Source of the DNA: Bacteroidetes bacterium 47-18
GTDB taxonomy: Bacteria; Bacteroidota; Bacteroidia; Chitinophagales; Chitinophagaceae
Length of the DNA stretch: 64,000 nucleotides
Direction of reading: 5' to 3'
Assembly (NCBI GenBank): GCA_001897155.1
Contig: MKSF01000013.1
Coordinates: forward strand, 62,001 to 126,000
In this document: positions 24,594 to 32,567 of the stretch, one piece after another
Layout: every line of letters begins with the position of its first letter
Numbering within the stretch: the first letter of the stretch is position 1
Made by a program: the position numbers and the translations under genes
Notes under the pieces: model-generated
Told to the model about the DNA's origin: nothing
Databases searched by the model: none
The model's input: only the letters and a program-made list of their open reading frames with translations

Positions 24594-26819
24594 TCAGAAG
24601 GTCACTTCCGCCTTATGCTCCTTCCCGTCCCTTTTAAACGTAACGGTTCTTACATCTTTGGGATTCAGTGCGCTCAGGCATTCCATATAGCTGTAAACAT
24701 CCTTGATCTCACAATCCCCGATCTTAGTGATCACATCGCCGGCCTGGATACCGGCCAGGTCCGCGGGACGGCCTTCCGTAACACCGTCGATGTGCAGCCC
24801 GTCGCCATGCTCCGCATAATCAGGCATGACACCCAGGGTAACCTTATACTTGGCGGCTTTGCGACCTGCATCCGCTTTCGTTTTCACAAATTCCAGCTTC
24901 TCATAGCCCTGCAGCTCCCCCGCAACCCGGAATACATAGTCGGTAATGGCCTTTACACCGTAATAATTGATCGACACCTCATCATCGCTGGGCTTGTGAT
25001 AATCGGTATGGCTGCCGGTAAAGAAGAACAGCACCGGGATATCTTTCAGGAAAAAGGAAGTATGATCTGAAGCCCCGATACCGGAATTCTCCAGCGTGAT
25101 ATGAAAGCCTGCGGGCTTATTGCGCTCCACTATCTTGGTAAACTCGGGATTGGTGCCGACACCGCCTATGACCAGGTTTTTATCCGCATCCAGGCGACCC
25201 ACCATGTCCAGGTTGATCATAGCCGTAACATTGGGGTACAAATCGCGGAGCGTTTCTGCCATATGCTTGGAGCCCATCAGCCCGTCTTCCTCCCCGGAGA
25301 AGAAGGCAAAGATATAGTTGGCCTCTTCCCGGGCCTGGTTCTGGGAGAGCATACGCGCCAGCTCTAAAACTGCTGCCACACCAGAAGCATTATCATCCGC
25401 GCCGTTATGTATCTGCCCTTTGGAATTGGGTTGACGGGACTGGCCATGCTCATTCAGTCCCAGGTGGTCGTAATGCGCCCCGATAACGATCGTCCTGGGG
25501 GCTTTATTATCGAGGTAAGCGATCACGTTCGTGCCGGAATTTTCGGTAATGCTCACGGTATCATGCGGATTCAGGCGCACCTTATAGGTAAAGGGCTGCA
25601 GGTAGCTGTTTTTATGATAAGGCTTCAGCTTCAGCTTTTTCAGCTCCTGTTCCAGGTATTGCGCCGCTTTCTTTTCCCCGGCAGACCCTGTCAGGCGGCC
25701 CTGTAATTCATCCGAGGCCAGGTAAGAGATATGCTGCTTCAACTGCTGTGTATTGCTCCTTTCAACAGGATCGCTGTCCACCCAGTCCGCGATAAAAAGG
25801 TCAGTCTCTTTAGGCCTGTCCGGGTTCCTGTTACTGGAGAATACGATCTTTTTACCGTCGGGTGAGAACATCGGGAAAGCGTTGAACTCGCTGCCCCAGG
25901 TGATCTGCTGCAGGTTCTGCCCGTCAATATCTATCATAAAGAGCTGGAAATCATAGCCCCTGGTAGAATGGTGATTGGAGGAGAAGATGATCTTCTTATC
26001 AGACGGGTGAAAATAGGGTGACCAGTTGGCCTTACCTAAGTTCGTTACCTGCTTTAGGTCCGAGCCGTCTATATTCATCGTGTAGATCTCCATATTGGTA
26101 GGGGCCACCAGTCCCTGGGCGAGCAGCTCTTTATATTCCTTGATCTCTTCCGGTGTTTTGGGCCTGGAAGAACGGAACACCAGCTTTTTACTGTCGTGAG
26201 AGAAGAAGCATCCGCCGTCATAGCCCAGGCCGTGGGTCAGTTGCTTCAGGTTACTGCCGTCTATATCCATGATCCATATTTCCAGGTCGCCGCTCCGGGT
26301 GCTGGTGAACGCGATCTTTTTGCCATCGGGTGATACCACGGCCTCCGCATCATAACCGGGCTCATTGGTAAGCTGCTTTACAATATTACCTTTCAGGTCT
26401 GCTACATAAATATCATAATCGGAATAGATAGGCCACAGGTACTTACCGCTTTCCGATTTGGGTGGCACCGGGCAGGAATGGTCGCCTTTATGAGTAGAGG
26501 CATACAGGATATGCTTACCATCCGGCATAAAAAAGGAGCAGGTGGTTCTTCCCGTACCCGTAGATATACGCTGCAGGTCCTCCGGCAGGTAGGCGTCTTT
26601 GGACAGGTCCAGCATATAGATCTGGTCACACGCCACACCTTTCGCAGGGTGCGTGATCTGGAGCGTGAGCTTGGTCCCGTCCGGGCTGAAATAAGCCTCG
26701 GCATTATCGCCGCCAAAAGTCAGTTGCTTGAGGTTCCTGAAATGCTTTTCCTGCGCATTAAGCTGAAAGAAAGAGGATAGGAGTAGCGCTACCGCTACCA
26801 TCTTCGTAGAATGTTTCAT
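24594..26819 (-). CDS. Secreted M28-family metallopeptidase with TolB-like propeller and PDZ domain
   Basis: A 741-residue secreted protein with three parts after a signal peptide (VAVALLLSSFFQLNAQ). Residues about 25-345 are PD40/TolB-type propeller repeats (AYFSPDGTKL, AVVSPDGKKIAFTS, FPMFSPDGKKIVFSS). About 350-645 is an M28 aminopeptidase: VIGAHYDHLG, GADDNASGVAAVLE, FFSGEEDGLMGS, NLDMVGR and the late DYHKPSDD supply the zinc ligands and catalytic Glu. The last ~90 residues form a PDZ domain (GRPADLAGIQAGDVI). M28 enzymes remove N-terminal residues from peptides. The ATG at 26819 fits the signal peptide better than the one at 26828. It is monocistronic. Confidence 0.9.
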   Translation of the reverse strand: MKHSTKMVAVALLLSSFFQLNAQEKHFRNLKQLTFGGDNAEAYFSPDGTKLTLQITHPAKGVACDQIYMLDLSKDAYLPEDLQRISTGTGRTTCSFFMPDGKHILYASTHKGDHSCPVPPKSESGKYLWPIYSDYDIYVADLKGNIVKQLTNEPGYDAEAVVSPDGKKIAFTSTRSGDLEIWIMDIDGSNLKQLTHGLGYDGGCFFSHDSKKLVFRSSRPKTPEEIKEYKELLAQGLVAPTNMEIYTMNIDGSDLKQVTNLGKANWSPYFHPSDKKIIFSSNHHSTRGYDFQLFMIDIDGQNLQQITWGSEFNAFPMFSPDGKKIVFSSNRNPDRPKETDLFIADWVDSDPVERSNTQQLKQHISYLASDELQGRLTGSAGEKKAAQYLEQELKKLKLKPYHKNSYLQPFTYKVRLNPHDTVSITENSGTNVIAYLDNKAPRTIVIGAHYDHLGLNEHGQSRQPNSKGQIHNGADDNASGVAAVLELARMLSQNQAREEANYIFAFFSGEEDGLMGSKHMAETLRDLYPNVTAMINLDMVGRLDADKNLVIGGVGTNPEFTKIVERNKPAGFHITLENSGIGASDHTSFFLKDIPVLFFFTGSHTDYHKPSDDEVSINYYGVKAITDYVFRVAGELQGYEKLEFVKTKADAGRKAAKYKVTLGVMPDYAEHGDGLHIDGVTEGRPADLAGIQAGDVITKIGDCEIKDVYSYMECLSALNPKDVRTVTFKRDGKEHKAEVTF

Positions 26820-26871
26820 AGAAAACATCTTTTTTAAAATGGATTAGAGAAGAAGAAATGTTTGTTGGGCC

Positions 26872-26879
26872 CAAAGGTA
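26872..26879 (-). promoter_or_regulatory. Putative -7 element for the M28 peptidase gene
   Basis: TACCTTTG on the minus strand fits TAnnTTTG, about 53 bases before the ATG. Confidence 0.42.
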
Positions 26880-26997
26880 GTGCATACCACAGGAGATAAG
26901 AAGGACGGCAGGTTTTTTGACACACTTCTGACAAACCAAAGACGAGTTCCGGGTGTCGCCGGGGAGACTCTATGAAGTTGTCTTTATACCATAACAA

Positions 26998-27028
26998 AAG
27001 CGCTATCCTTATCAAAGGATAGCGCTTT
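26998..27028 (-). terminator. Terminator of pckA
   Basis: Fourteen-base arms AAAGCGCTATCCTT (26998-27011) and AAGGATAGCGCTTT (27015-27028), with a 3-nt loop and a short T-tract on the minus strand. Located 26 bases past the pckA stop codon. Confidence 0.75.
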
Positions 27029-27053
27029 ATGTATTTACATGATTGCTCCTGCT

Positions 27054-28673
27054 TTATTCTTTTACCAGCAATTCCGTTCTGGGTGCCGCTGAAAGAATAG
27101 CTTCACTTGCCTGGTCGGCATATTTTTCAAAATTCTGTACAAACAACTGTGCCAGCTCTATGGCCTTTTTATCATAGGCTTCCTTATCTGCCCAGGTTTC
27201 ACGGGGGTCCAGTATCTCATTAGGGACGTTCGGACAGGATTGCGGCTTTAATACACCGAATACCTCATGCGGCACATACGCTACATTATCCAGCTCCCCG
27301 TTAATGGCTGCATTGATCATAGCGCGGGTGTACTTCAGGCTCATACGCTGACCCACTCCGTAGCTGCCACCGCTCCAGCCGGTATTCACCAGCCATACGT
27401 TCACATCAGAATGCTGCTCCAGCTTTTTGCCCAGCAGCTCCGCATATTTGGTAGGATGCAGCGGCAGGAATACCCGGCCGAAGCATGCGGAGAAGGTGGT
27501 TTGCGGCTCCGTGACACCTACTTCCGTACCGGCTACCTTGGCAGTATAACCGGAAATAAAGTGGTACATGGCCTGCTCCCTCGTCAATTTGGAAATAGGC
27601 GGTAAAATACCGAAAGCGTCACAGGTCAGGAAAAATATATTCTTAGGATTGCCTCCGTAGGAAGGTTCCTTTGCATTAGGTATATAATCAATAGGATAGG
27701 CGACACGCGTATTTTCTGTAATGCTGCCATCCGCATAATTAACGGTGTTGGTGCCTTCAAAGAAGGTGATATTCTCCAGCAGGGCGCCGGGCTTTACAGC
27801 ACCGAAGATCTCCGGCTCTTTTTCCGCGCTCAGGTCAATGCACTTGGCATAGCAGCCGCCTTCAAAGTTAAAGACAGAACCATCGGCCCAGCCGTGCTCA
27901 TCATCGCCGATAAGCGCCCTGTTCGCATCTGCGGACAAAGTGGTCTTACCGGTGCCGCTCAGGCCGAAGAACAATGCCACATCGCCGTCCTTACCCTCAT
28001 TCGCGGAGCAGTGCATGGACAATACGCTGTGGTTATGCGGCAGGATAAAGTTCAGGACACCGAAAATGCCCTTTTTCATCTCGCCCGTATAGGCAGAGCC
28101 GCCGATCAGGATCACCTTGCGTGTAAAGTTAACGATCGTGAAGTTCCCTTGGCGCGTACCATCCGTTACGGGATCTGCCAGGAACTCAGGCACCTGGATG
28201 ATCAGCCAGTCATGTGCAAAATTAACAATTTCCTGTTCCGTAGGACGGATGAACAGGTTATTACAGAAAAGATTGGCCCATGGTGTAGTATTCACAACAC
28301 GTACAGTTATTCTGTATTGCGGGTCGGCCCCGGCATAGGCATCTCTTACCCACACTTCCTTACCAGCCAGAAACGCAGTAACCTTATCATAAAGGGCATC
28401 AAACGCTTCCGGTGCGAAAGGGATGTTCACATCACCCCAGTCAACAGTCTCTTCAGTGAGCGCATCCTTTACCGTGAACTTATCTTTGGGGGAACGGCCG
28501 GTGAATTTACCGGTATTTACGCATAACGCTCCTGTGTCATTTAATACACCCTGTCCTAAATCCAGTGTCTGCTGGGTGAGCGCCTGAGCATTCAGGTTCC
28601 AGTGTGCAATAGCTGCTTGAATTCCTAACGAAGTCAGGTCTGCGGATGAATTCTTAATGCCAAATTCTTGCAT
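27054..28673 (-). CDS. pckA: Phosphoenolpyruvate carboxykinase (ATP)
   Basis: A 539-residue cytoplasmic enzyme that converts oxaloacetate and ATP to PEP, CO2 and ADP, the entry step of gluconeogenesis. The phosphate-binding loop is FGLSGTGKTTLSAD, followed by the kinase-2 region (GDDEHGWADGSVFNFEGGCYAK, identified by GDDEHGW). Other family marks are TGRSPKDKF near the start, NTGWSGGSYGVGQRM, and ACFGRVFLPLHP. Length matches the ATP-type family. A TAATTTTG element lies about 28 bases upstream and a hairpin follows the gene, so it is monocistronic. Confidence 0.97.
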   Translation of the reverse strand: MQEFGIKNSSADLTSLGIQAAIAHWNLNAQALTQQTLDLGQGVLNDTGALCVNTGKFTGRSPKDKFTVKDALTEETVDWGDVNIPFAPEAFDALYDKVTAFLAGKEVWVRDAYAGADPQYRITVRVVNTTPWANLFCNNLFIRPTEQEIVNFAHDWLIIQVPEFLADPVTDGTRQGNFTIVNFTRKVILIGGSAYTGEMKKGIFGVLNFILPHNHSVLSMHCSANEGKDGDVALFFGLSGTGKTTLSADANRALIGDDEHGWADGSVFNFEGGCYAKCIDLSAEKEPEIFGAVKPGALLENITFFEGTNTVNYADGSITENTRVAYPIDYIPNAKEPSYGGNPKNIFFLTCDAFGILPPISKLTREQAMYHFISGYTAKVAGTEVGVTEPQTTFSACFGRVFLPLHPTKYAELLGKKLEQHSDVNVWLVNTGWSGGSYGVGQRMSLKYTRAMINAAINGELDNVAYVPHEVFGVLKPQSCPNVPNEILDPRETWADKEAYDKKAIELAQLFVQNFEKYADQASEAILSAAPRTELLVKE

Positions 28674-28700
28674 GTGTTGTATGATTTAAAAACTGTGACG

Positions 28701-28708
28701 CAAAATTA
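28701..28708 (-). promoter_or_regulatory. Putative -7 element for pckA
   Basis: TAATTTTG on the minus strand fits TAnnTTTG, 28 bases upstream of the ATG. Confidence 0.45.
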
Positions 28709-28824
28709 ATCAAAAATTAAACAGCTTACCCGTTTATAATCTACAATTTATATTATCAATACTTTTTTATGGAATTATTGATAATTTTTATAAATCATAT
28801 TTCCTTCATGCTGGTTTAATTTTT

Positions 28825-28832
28825 TACCTTTG
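28825..28832 (+). promoter_or_regulatory. Putative -7 element for the DUF6580 gene
   Basis: TACCTTTG fits TAnnTTTG, 28 bases before the ATG at 28861. Confidence 0.48.
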
Positions 28833-28860
28833 TAGTATCAAGAATAATATTAAGAAACAT

Positions 28861-29442
28861 ATGCATCAGATCAACAACCAGCAAAAGTTCACCCTTGGCG
28901 TACTTATACTCGCAGGAATACTTTGCAGAACACTGAATTTTGAAATAGGGGATTTTCACATCGTTCCGATAGGTGCGCTGGCACTGTTCGGAGGATATGC
29001 GCTCCGCAACCGGTACCCCTCTATCCTGGTGCCTGTACTGACCATGTTCATATCCGATCTGTATCTGGAAGTTACCCAGCCTGGCTTTGGCTTTTACGAC
29101 ATCTCCCAGGTCTTCGTATATCTCGGGATGGCCTCCTTTGCCGTCCTGGGCTGCGGTATGAAGTCCGGCAGGCCCCTGTCTGTACTGGGCTATACCCTGA
29201 CCGGCAGCCTGGTATTCTGGATCGTGTCCAACCTGGGCGTTTACCTGGCCGGCTATTACGGCTATTCCTTCAGCGGGCTGGTAACTACTTATGTTATGGC
29301 ATTACCTTTCCGCCAGAACGATGCCTACAGTAACCTGTTATTTTTCAATATCATTCTCGTTAATGTTGCAGTGGCACAGGTTATTTTCGCAGCTTATCAT
29401 TATGCGCTGTCCAGGAATTCCCGTGCGGTCAAAGCAGCCTGA
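28861..29442 (+). CDS. DUF6580-family integral membrane protein, possibly transport-related
   Basis: A 193-residue hydrophobic protein with about five or six transmembrane helices. The N-terminal HIVPIGALALFGGYALR segment and the FISDLYLEV motif match the DUF6580 family, which is compared to S components of energy-coupling-factor vitamin transporters. The late segment (PFRQNDAYSNLLFFNIILVNVAVAQVIF, recognised by PFRQND) holds the final helix. Substrate is unknown; no ECF ATPase or T component is adjacent. Short leader after a good -7 element; a strong terminator ends it. Confidence 0.75.
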   Translation: MHQINNQQKFTLGVLILAGILCRTLNFEIGDFHIVPIGALALFGGYALRNRYPSILVPVLTMFISDLYLEVTQPGFGFYDISQVFVYLGMASFAVLGCGMKSGRPLSVLGYTLTGSLVFWIVSNLGVYLAGYYGYSFSGLVTTYVMALPFRQNDAYSNLLFFNIILVNVAVAQVIFAAYHYALSRNSRAVKAA

Positions 29443-29464
29443 CTTACTAAATTCTAATACAAAC

Positions 29465-29498
29465 AAAAAAGAGGCTTTTTACAAAGCCTCTTTTTTTT
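29465..29498 (+). terminator. Terminator of the DUF6580 gene
   Basis: AAAAAAGAGGCTTTT (29465-29479) pairs with AAAGCCTCTTTTTTTT (29483-29498). Almost identical to the hairpin at 24532-24564. Confidence 0.88.
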
Positions 29499-29735
29499 GT
29501 CACATTGAGCTCGTGCCGTCATATTGATCGCCATCGTGTTACATTGAGCCTGTCGAAATGTGATATAAATAAAACAACCCTGTCATATTGATCCTGCCGT
29601 GTCACATTGAGCCTGTCGAAATGTAATATAAATAAAAACAACCCCTGTCATATTGATCCTGCCGTGTCACATTGAGCCTGTCGAAATGTGATATAAATAA
29701 AACAGCCCTGTCATATTGGAGCTCAATCGCAATTG
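29499..29735. repeat. Tandem intergenic repeats of about 64 bases
   Basis: Copies begin at 29518, 29582 and 29647, with a partial fourth at 29710 (periods 64, 65, 63). Each has a GTCATATTGATC start, a REP-like core (GAGCCTGTCGAAATG) in which TCACATT and AATGTGA form inverted arms, and an ATATAAATAAAAC tail. A partial lead-in copy (CACATTGAGC) directly abuts the terminator at 29498. The array fills the gap between the DUF6580 gene and the Spy-like gene; no ORF of note. Confidence 0.85.
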
Positions 29736-29765
29736 ACAGGGTTATTTTAAGACAGTTCTATCATC

Positions 29766-30176
29766 TTACCGGGATCTCAGCTCCAGCAGTTTTTGCTTGA
29801 ACTTCTCTTCTCCTTTGTACATCTTATCCAGCTCGGACGGGGATATGATCCTCAGGAACTGGTCCTTATATCTTTTTTCAATATCCAGTATCTGCTGCTT
29901 GTACTGCTCCCGTTCCTGGATCTTTCGCTGAGGATTGCTGTTATCAGTGCTCTCTTCCAGCGTCTTAAGCTTCTTCTTGATCGCCAGCGTCTCATCGCTG
30001 TACCTGGTATACAGGGGGAGGAATTTTTTCTCGGTGTCCTTGTTCAGATTCATTTCACGCAATACGATCTCCAGCTTAAGCTGCCTGATATTATCAAACC
30101 CCTGCGCCGAGGAGATTTTAACACCCGTAATAACAAGCATTAAAAAAAGGAATACGGAGTTTACTATTTTTTTCAT
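29766..30176 (-). CDS. Spy/CpxP-like periplasmic protein, third gene of an ECF sigma cassette
   Basis: A 136-residue exported protein with a signal peptide (SVFLFLMLVITGVKISSAQ). The mature part is all alpha-helical and highly charged, with LREMNLNKDTEKKFLPLYTRY and LDIEKRYKDQFLRIISPSELDKMYKGEEKF, resembling Spy/CpxP-type chaperone-like helices that sense misfolded periplasmic protein. The first in-frame start is a TTG at 30185; the ATG at 30176 is preferred. It follows the putative anti-sigma gene by 11 bases and ends the sigma cassette. In other Bacteroidota the same trio occurs, and the third protein is often annotated as a sensor; that role is inferred. Confidence 0.75.
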   Translation of the reverse strand: MKKIVNSVFLFLMLVITGVKISSAQGFDNIRQLKLEIVLREMNLNKDTEKKFLPLYTRYSDETLAIKKKLKTLEESTDNSNPQRKIQEREQYKQQILDIEKRYKDQFLRIISPSELDKMYKGEEKFKQKLLELRSR

Positions 30177-30187
30177 GATTCGCAATA

Positions 30188-31114
30188 TTATTCTATGATA
30201 TCAAGATATGTATCTATATCTTCTGTGGTTATATTTTCAATAATGGTTTGGATTTGCCTGTCCTTATCTCTCTTCCCCAGTTTCTCCGGCTCCATCGAAG
30301 CTGTCATCTTGGTGGAAACGAAATCATCCAGGTGAACGTTGATATATTCGTCAATGGACTCTTTGGAAATATTGGCGGCCAGTACATCTATGGAACTGTG
30401 CTGAAAGCCGTCTCCGGCAGCATCCCTGTTCCCTGTCAATGTCAGGCCGACTGTGACCATAAGCGCCACGCTGGCTGCGATCCCCCATTGGGTCCAGGCT
30501 TTTTTCTTCCTGGGAGGCACAAAGCTCACAACATTTTCCGGAATACCTTCCGTTACCGGTATTACAGGTACAGACTGCTCAAAATACCGTTCGGGCAGCG
30601 CATAAGGCATGCCCTTTCCTGCGCCAAGCAATACAGGCGCCGCAGCGTGCTCTGCCGCCATCTCGGTAATGTATGCGGGGAATGCCGTGAAATACGAGCT
30701 GTCTGCTACATAAGGCATGCGTTTATCTGCAAGGGAAAGCACCGGCTCCTCATGGCTGACCATGCTCAATACCTGCTCCCCGAAGGTGTTGAAATAATTC
30801 TTATCAGCTATTGTATAAGGCATAGCCACCCGGGGCAAATCAGGCATAACATCCTCTGCCTGCTCCGCCTTAACGGCCGCGAGCACCGTATGGACAAACC
30901 CTTCAAAGTAACCCTCCGGCACACTGAAATGAGCCTCCTCTTTCAGCGGTTCCCCGGCGGGAAAATCAACAGCGGCGGAAACGGTATTCATCAAATGCGC
31001 AGGCAGGCCTTCAAAGTAACCGGCGGCAACTGTAAAGGGCATCTCTACCCGATGCAGCAGTATCCCGGCACCCAGGCTTTCCAGCTCATTCAATATATCC
31101 TTTTCTGTTTTCAT
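30188..31114 (-). CDS. Putative anti-sigma factor with five YF repeats and one transmembrane helix
   Basis: A 308-residue protein between an ECF sigma gene and a Spy-like gene. The N-terminal ~185 residues contain five spaced modules with a Tyr-Phe core at residues 33-34, 69-70, 107-108, 141-142 and 177-178, the later three introduced by MPY. A basic stretch (PPRKKKAWTQW) and a transmembrane helix follow (about residues 208-227). The C-terminal part (about 230-308) would face the periplasm. There is no recognisable zinc anti-sigma motif. Position and topology fit an anti-sigma factor with its N-terminus in the cytoplasm, but this is inference. It lies 14 bases after the sigma gene. Confidence 0.7.
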   Translation of the reverse strand: MKTEKDILNELESLGAGILLHRVEMPFTVAAGYFEGLPAHLMNTVSAAVDFPAGEPLKEEAHFSVPEGYFEGFVHTVLAAVKAEQAEDVMPDLPRVAMPYTIADKNYFNTFGEQVLSMVSHEEPVLSLADKRMPYVADSSYFTAFPAYITEMAAEHAAAPVLLGAGKGMPYALPERYFEQSVPVIPVTEGIPENVVSFVPPRKKKAWTQWGIAASVALMVTVGLTLTGNRDAAGDGFQHSSIDVLAANISKESIDEYINVHLDDFVSTKMTASMEPEKLGKRDKDRQIQTIIENITTEDIDTYLDIIE

Positions 31115-31127
31115 ACCCTTATGACTG

Positions 31128-31709
31128 CTATTTATCTCCGAAGTTTAAATCAGATTTTAAAAATTCCTCCACTTTCTTGACCGCGTGATGGTAAGATGCT
31201 TTGAGCGCTCCCGCCGAGGTTTCCAGCACATCGGCCATCTCGTCATAAGGCATCTCGTCATAATATCTCAACGTAAATACAATACGCTGTTTTTCGGGCA
31301 GCCGCTGTATGGCCTGCTGCAGTTTCCACTCCAGTTTATTGGCATCGAAGCCCTTCTCGGCATACAGCTTATTCTCCAGCCCGGTATCTCCGTCCGACAG
31401 CGACACTGACTTGCGTTTCTTCTCCTTTTCGATAAAAGTGATGGTCTCGTTGGTAGCGATACGGTATATCCATGTATATAGATTGGATTCTTCCCTGAAG
31501 TTATCCAGGTAAGACCACATTTTTATAAAAACATTCTGCATCACATCGTGCGTATCCTCATGGCTGACCACCAGCCTCCGGATATGCCAGTAGATCCGCT
31601 CCTGGTACTTCCTGACGATCTCGGTAAACGCCCGTTCCCTGGACTGCGGCTGCCGGAACGCATCTATGAGGTCCTTGTCTTCCCAATAAGTTTTCGATGA
31701 TTGGCTCAT
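31128..31709 (-). CDS. ECF-type RNA polymerase sigma factor
   Basis: A 193-residue sigma-70-family protein lacking regions 1 and 3. Region 2 (about residues 20-95) has VRKYQERIYWHIRRLV, the DVMQNVFIKMW motif and WIYRIATNE. Region 4 (about residues 125-180) has LPEKQRIVFTLRYYDEMPYDEMADVLETS, identifiable by the LPEKQR start and the HTH near its end. It directs core polymerase to stress- or envelope-related promoters. The ATG at 31709 is preferred over an in-frame TTG at 31730. It heads a three-gene cassette with a putative anti-sigma and a Spy-like protein; autoregulation is common in this arrangement. Confidence 0.93.
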   Translation of the reverse strand: MSQSSKTYWEDKDLIDAFRQPQSRERAFTEIVRKYQERIYWHIRRLVVSHEDTHDVMQNVFIKMWSYLDNFREESNLYTWIYRIATNETITFIEKEKKRKSVSLSDGDTGLENKLYAEKGFDANKLEWKLQQAIQRLPEKQRIVFTLRYYDEMPYDEMADVLETSAGALKASYHHAVKKVEEFLKSDLNFGDK

Positions 31710-31727
31710 ATAATATTGTATAATGAA

Positions 31728-31735
31728 CAAAAATA
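31728..31735 (-). promoter_or_regulatory. Putative -7 element for the ECF sigma cassette
   Basis: TATTTTTG on the minus strand fits TAnnTTTG, about 18 bases before the ATG at 31709. AT-rich context reduces its weight. Confidence 0.35.
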
Positions 31736-32084
31736 AAAATATTCAGGCAATTTTCCGGCCATACCCCGGACTATTAGCCGGATATCGCGAAATAAGATGG
31801 CGCCGCGCTGCTATTTCACAATGTTTACCAACCGGCAGACCTGTAATAATGCGGGTAGCGCAATATATATTATTATTTTAAGTCGTTAACATTACAAATA
31901 TTATATAAAATATTGTAAACTAACGCACTGTTATCGTAATTTCGTTATATTAACCTGCAAGATCATACATATCCGAACGTCATTAACAAAGTATTAAATT
32001 TTATAATAATAAATTGTTTTAATTTTGTAATCTGTTAATTAATAATATTTTACAATAATAATCATCACCTTAAATATATTAACT
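31736..32084. other. AT-rich divergent spacer
   Basis: No gene. The region from about 31860 to 32080 is very AT-rich with many A/T tracts and holds the likely HU promoter (32020-32027). A weak inverted repeat (GAAATA...TATTTC) lies near 31788-31816. Confidence 0.4.
32020..32027 (+). promoter_or_regulatory. Putative -7 element for the second HU-like gene
   Basis: TAATTTTG fits TAnnTTTG, 57 bases before the ATG at 32085. Confidence 0.4.
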
Positions 32085-32399
32085 ATGAGAAAAGCAGATC
32101 TGGTTTCTAAAATTTCTGATTCCACCGGCATACCAAAAGTAGATGTACTGGTTACATTAGAATCTTTTTTCAAAGAGGTAAAAGAATCGCTGGCAAATGG
32201 TGAAGCTGTATATGTAAGAGGATTTGGGAGCTTTATAGTCAAAAAACGTGCTGCGAAGATTGGCCGTATCATAAAAAAGAACATTGCCGTAGAAATACCT
32301 GAACACTTTATCCCGGCCTTCAAGCCGGCCAAGGAATTTATGTCGCTGGTAAAGACCAACGCTACCCAGGCTACGGGTGATGACGGAGAAGATGATTAA
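32085..32399 (+). CDS. HU/IHF-family DNA-binding protein, divergent copy
   Basis: A 104-residue HU/IHF-type protein. The core has MRKADLVSKISDSTGIP, a dimer helix, VYVRGFGSFIVKKRA (the GFGSF turn) and an arm in which GRIIKKNIAVEIP replaces the usual GRNPxTG; the intercalating proline is therefore in a different context. The C-terminus is an acidic tail (TGDDGEDD) rather than the basic tail of the HU at 4180. Both are nucleoid proteins; this copy resembles the IHF-like variants usual in Bacteroidota. Monocistronic, with its own promoter element and a terminator. Confidence 0.92.
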   Translation: MRKADLVSKISDSTGIPKVDVLVTLESFFKEVKESLANGEAVYVRGFGSFIVKKRAAKIGRIIKKNIAVEIPEHFIPAFKPAKEFMSLVKTNATQATGDDGEDD

Positions 32400-32423
32400 T
32401 AAGGTATCACCTTATATTTTACA

Positions 32424-32463
32424 CGAAAAGCTTTTCTGACCATTCAGGAAAGCTTTTCCGTTT
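32424..32463 (+). terminator. Terminator after the second HU-like gene
   Basis: CGAAAAGCTTTTCTGA pairs with TCAGGAAAGCTTTTCCG with one mismatch and a short loop, then TTT. Confidence 0.7.
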
Positions 32464-32518
32464 AAGGCCGCGTCATATTAATACTTCGGTGTCCTGGTTA
32501 TAATAGGCATAATTTATT

Positions 32519-32526
32519 TAATTTTG
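32519..32526 (+). promoter_or_regulatory. Putative -7 element for ileS
   Basis: TAATTTTG fits TAnnTTTG, 41 bases before the ileS ATG. Confidence 0.45.
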
Positions 32527-32567
32527 CACCACTTTCAGAATTAAGACAACACGAACAAGTACTACTT

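Noticed and set aside
29499-29735. CRISPR array
   Set aside because: Units of about 64 bases are continuous and almost identical, without short repeats separated by unique spacers, and no cas genes are nearby.
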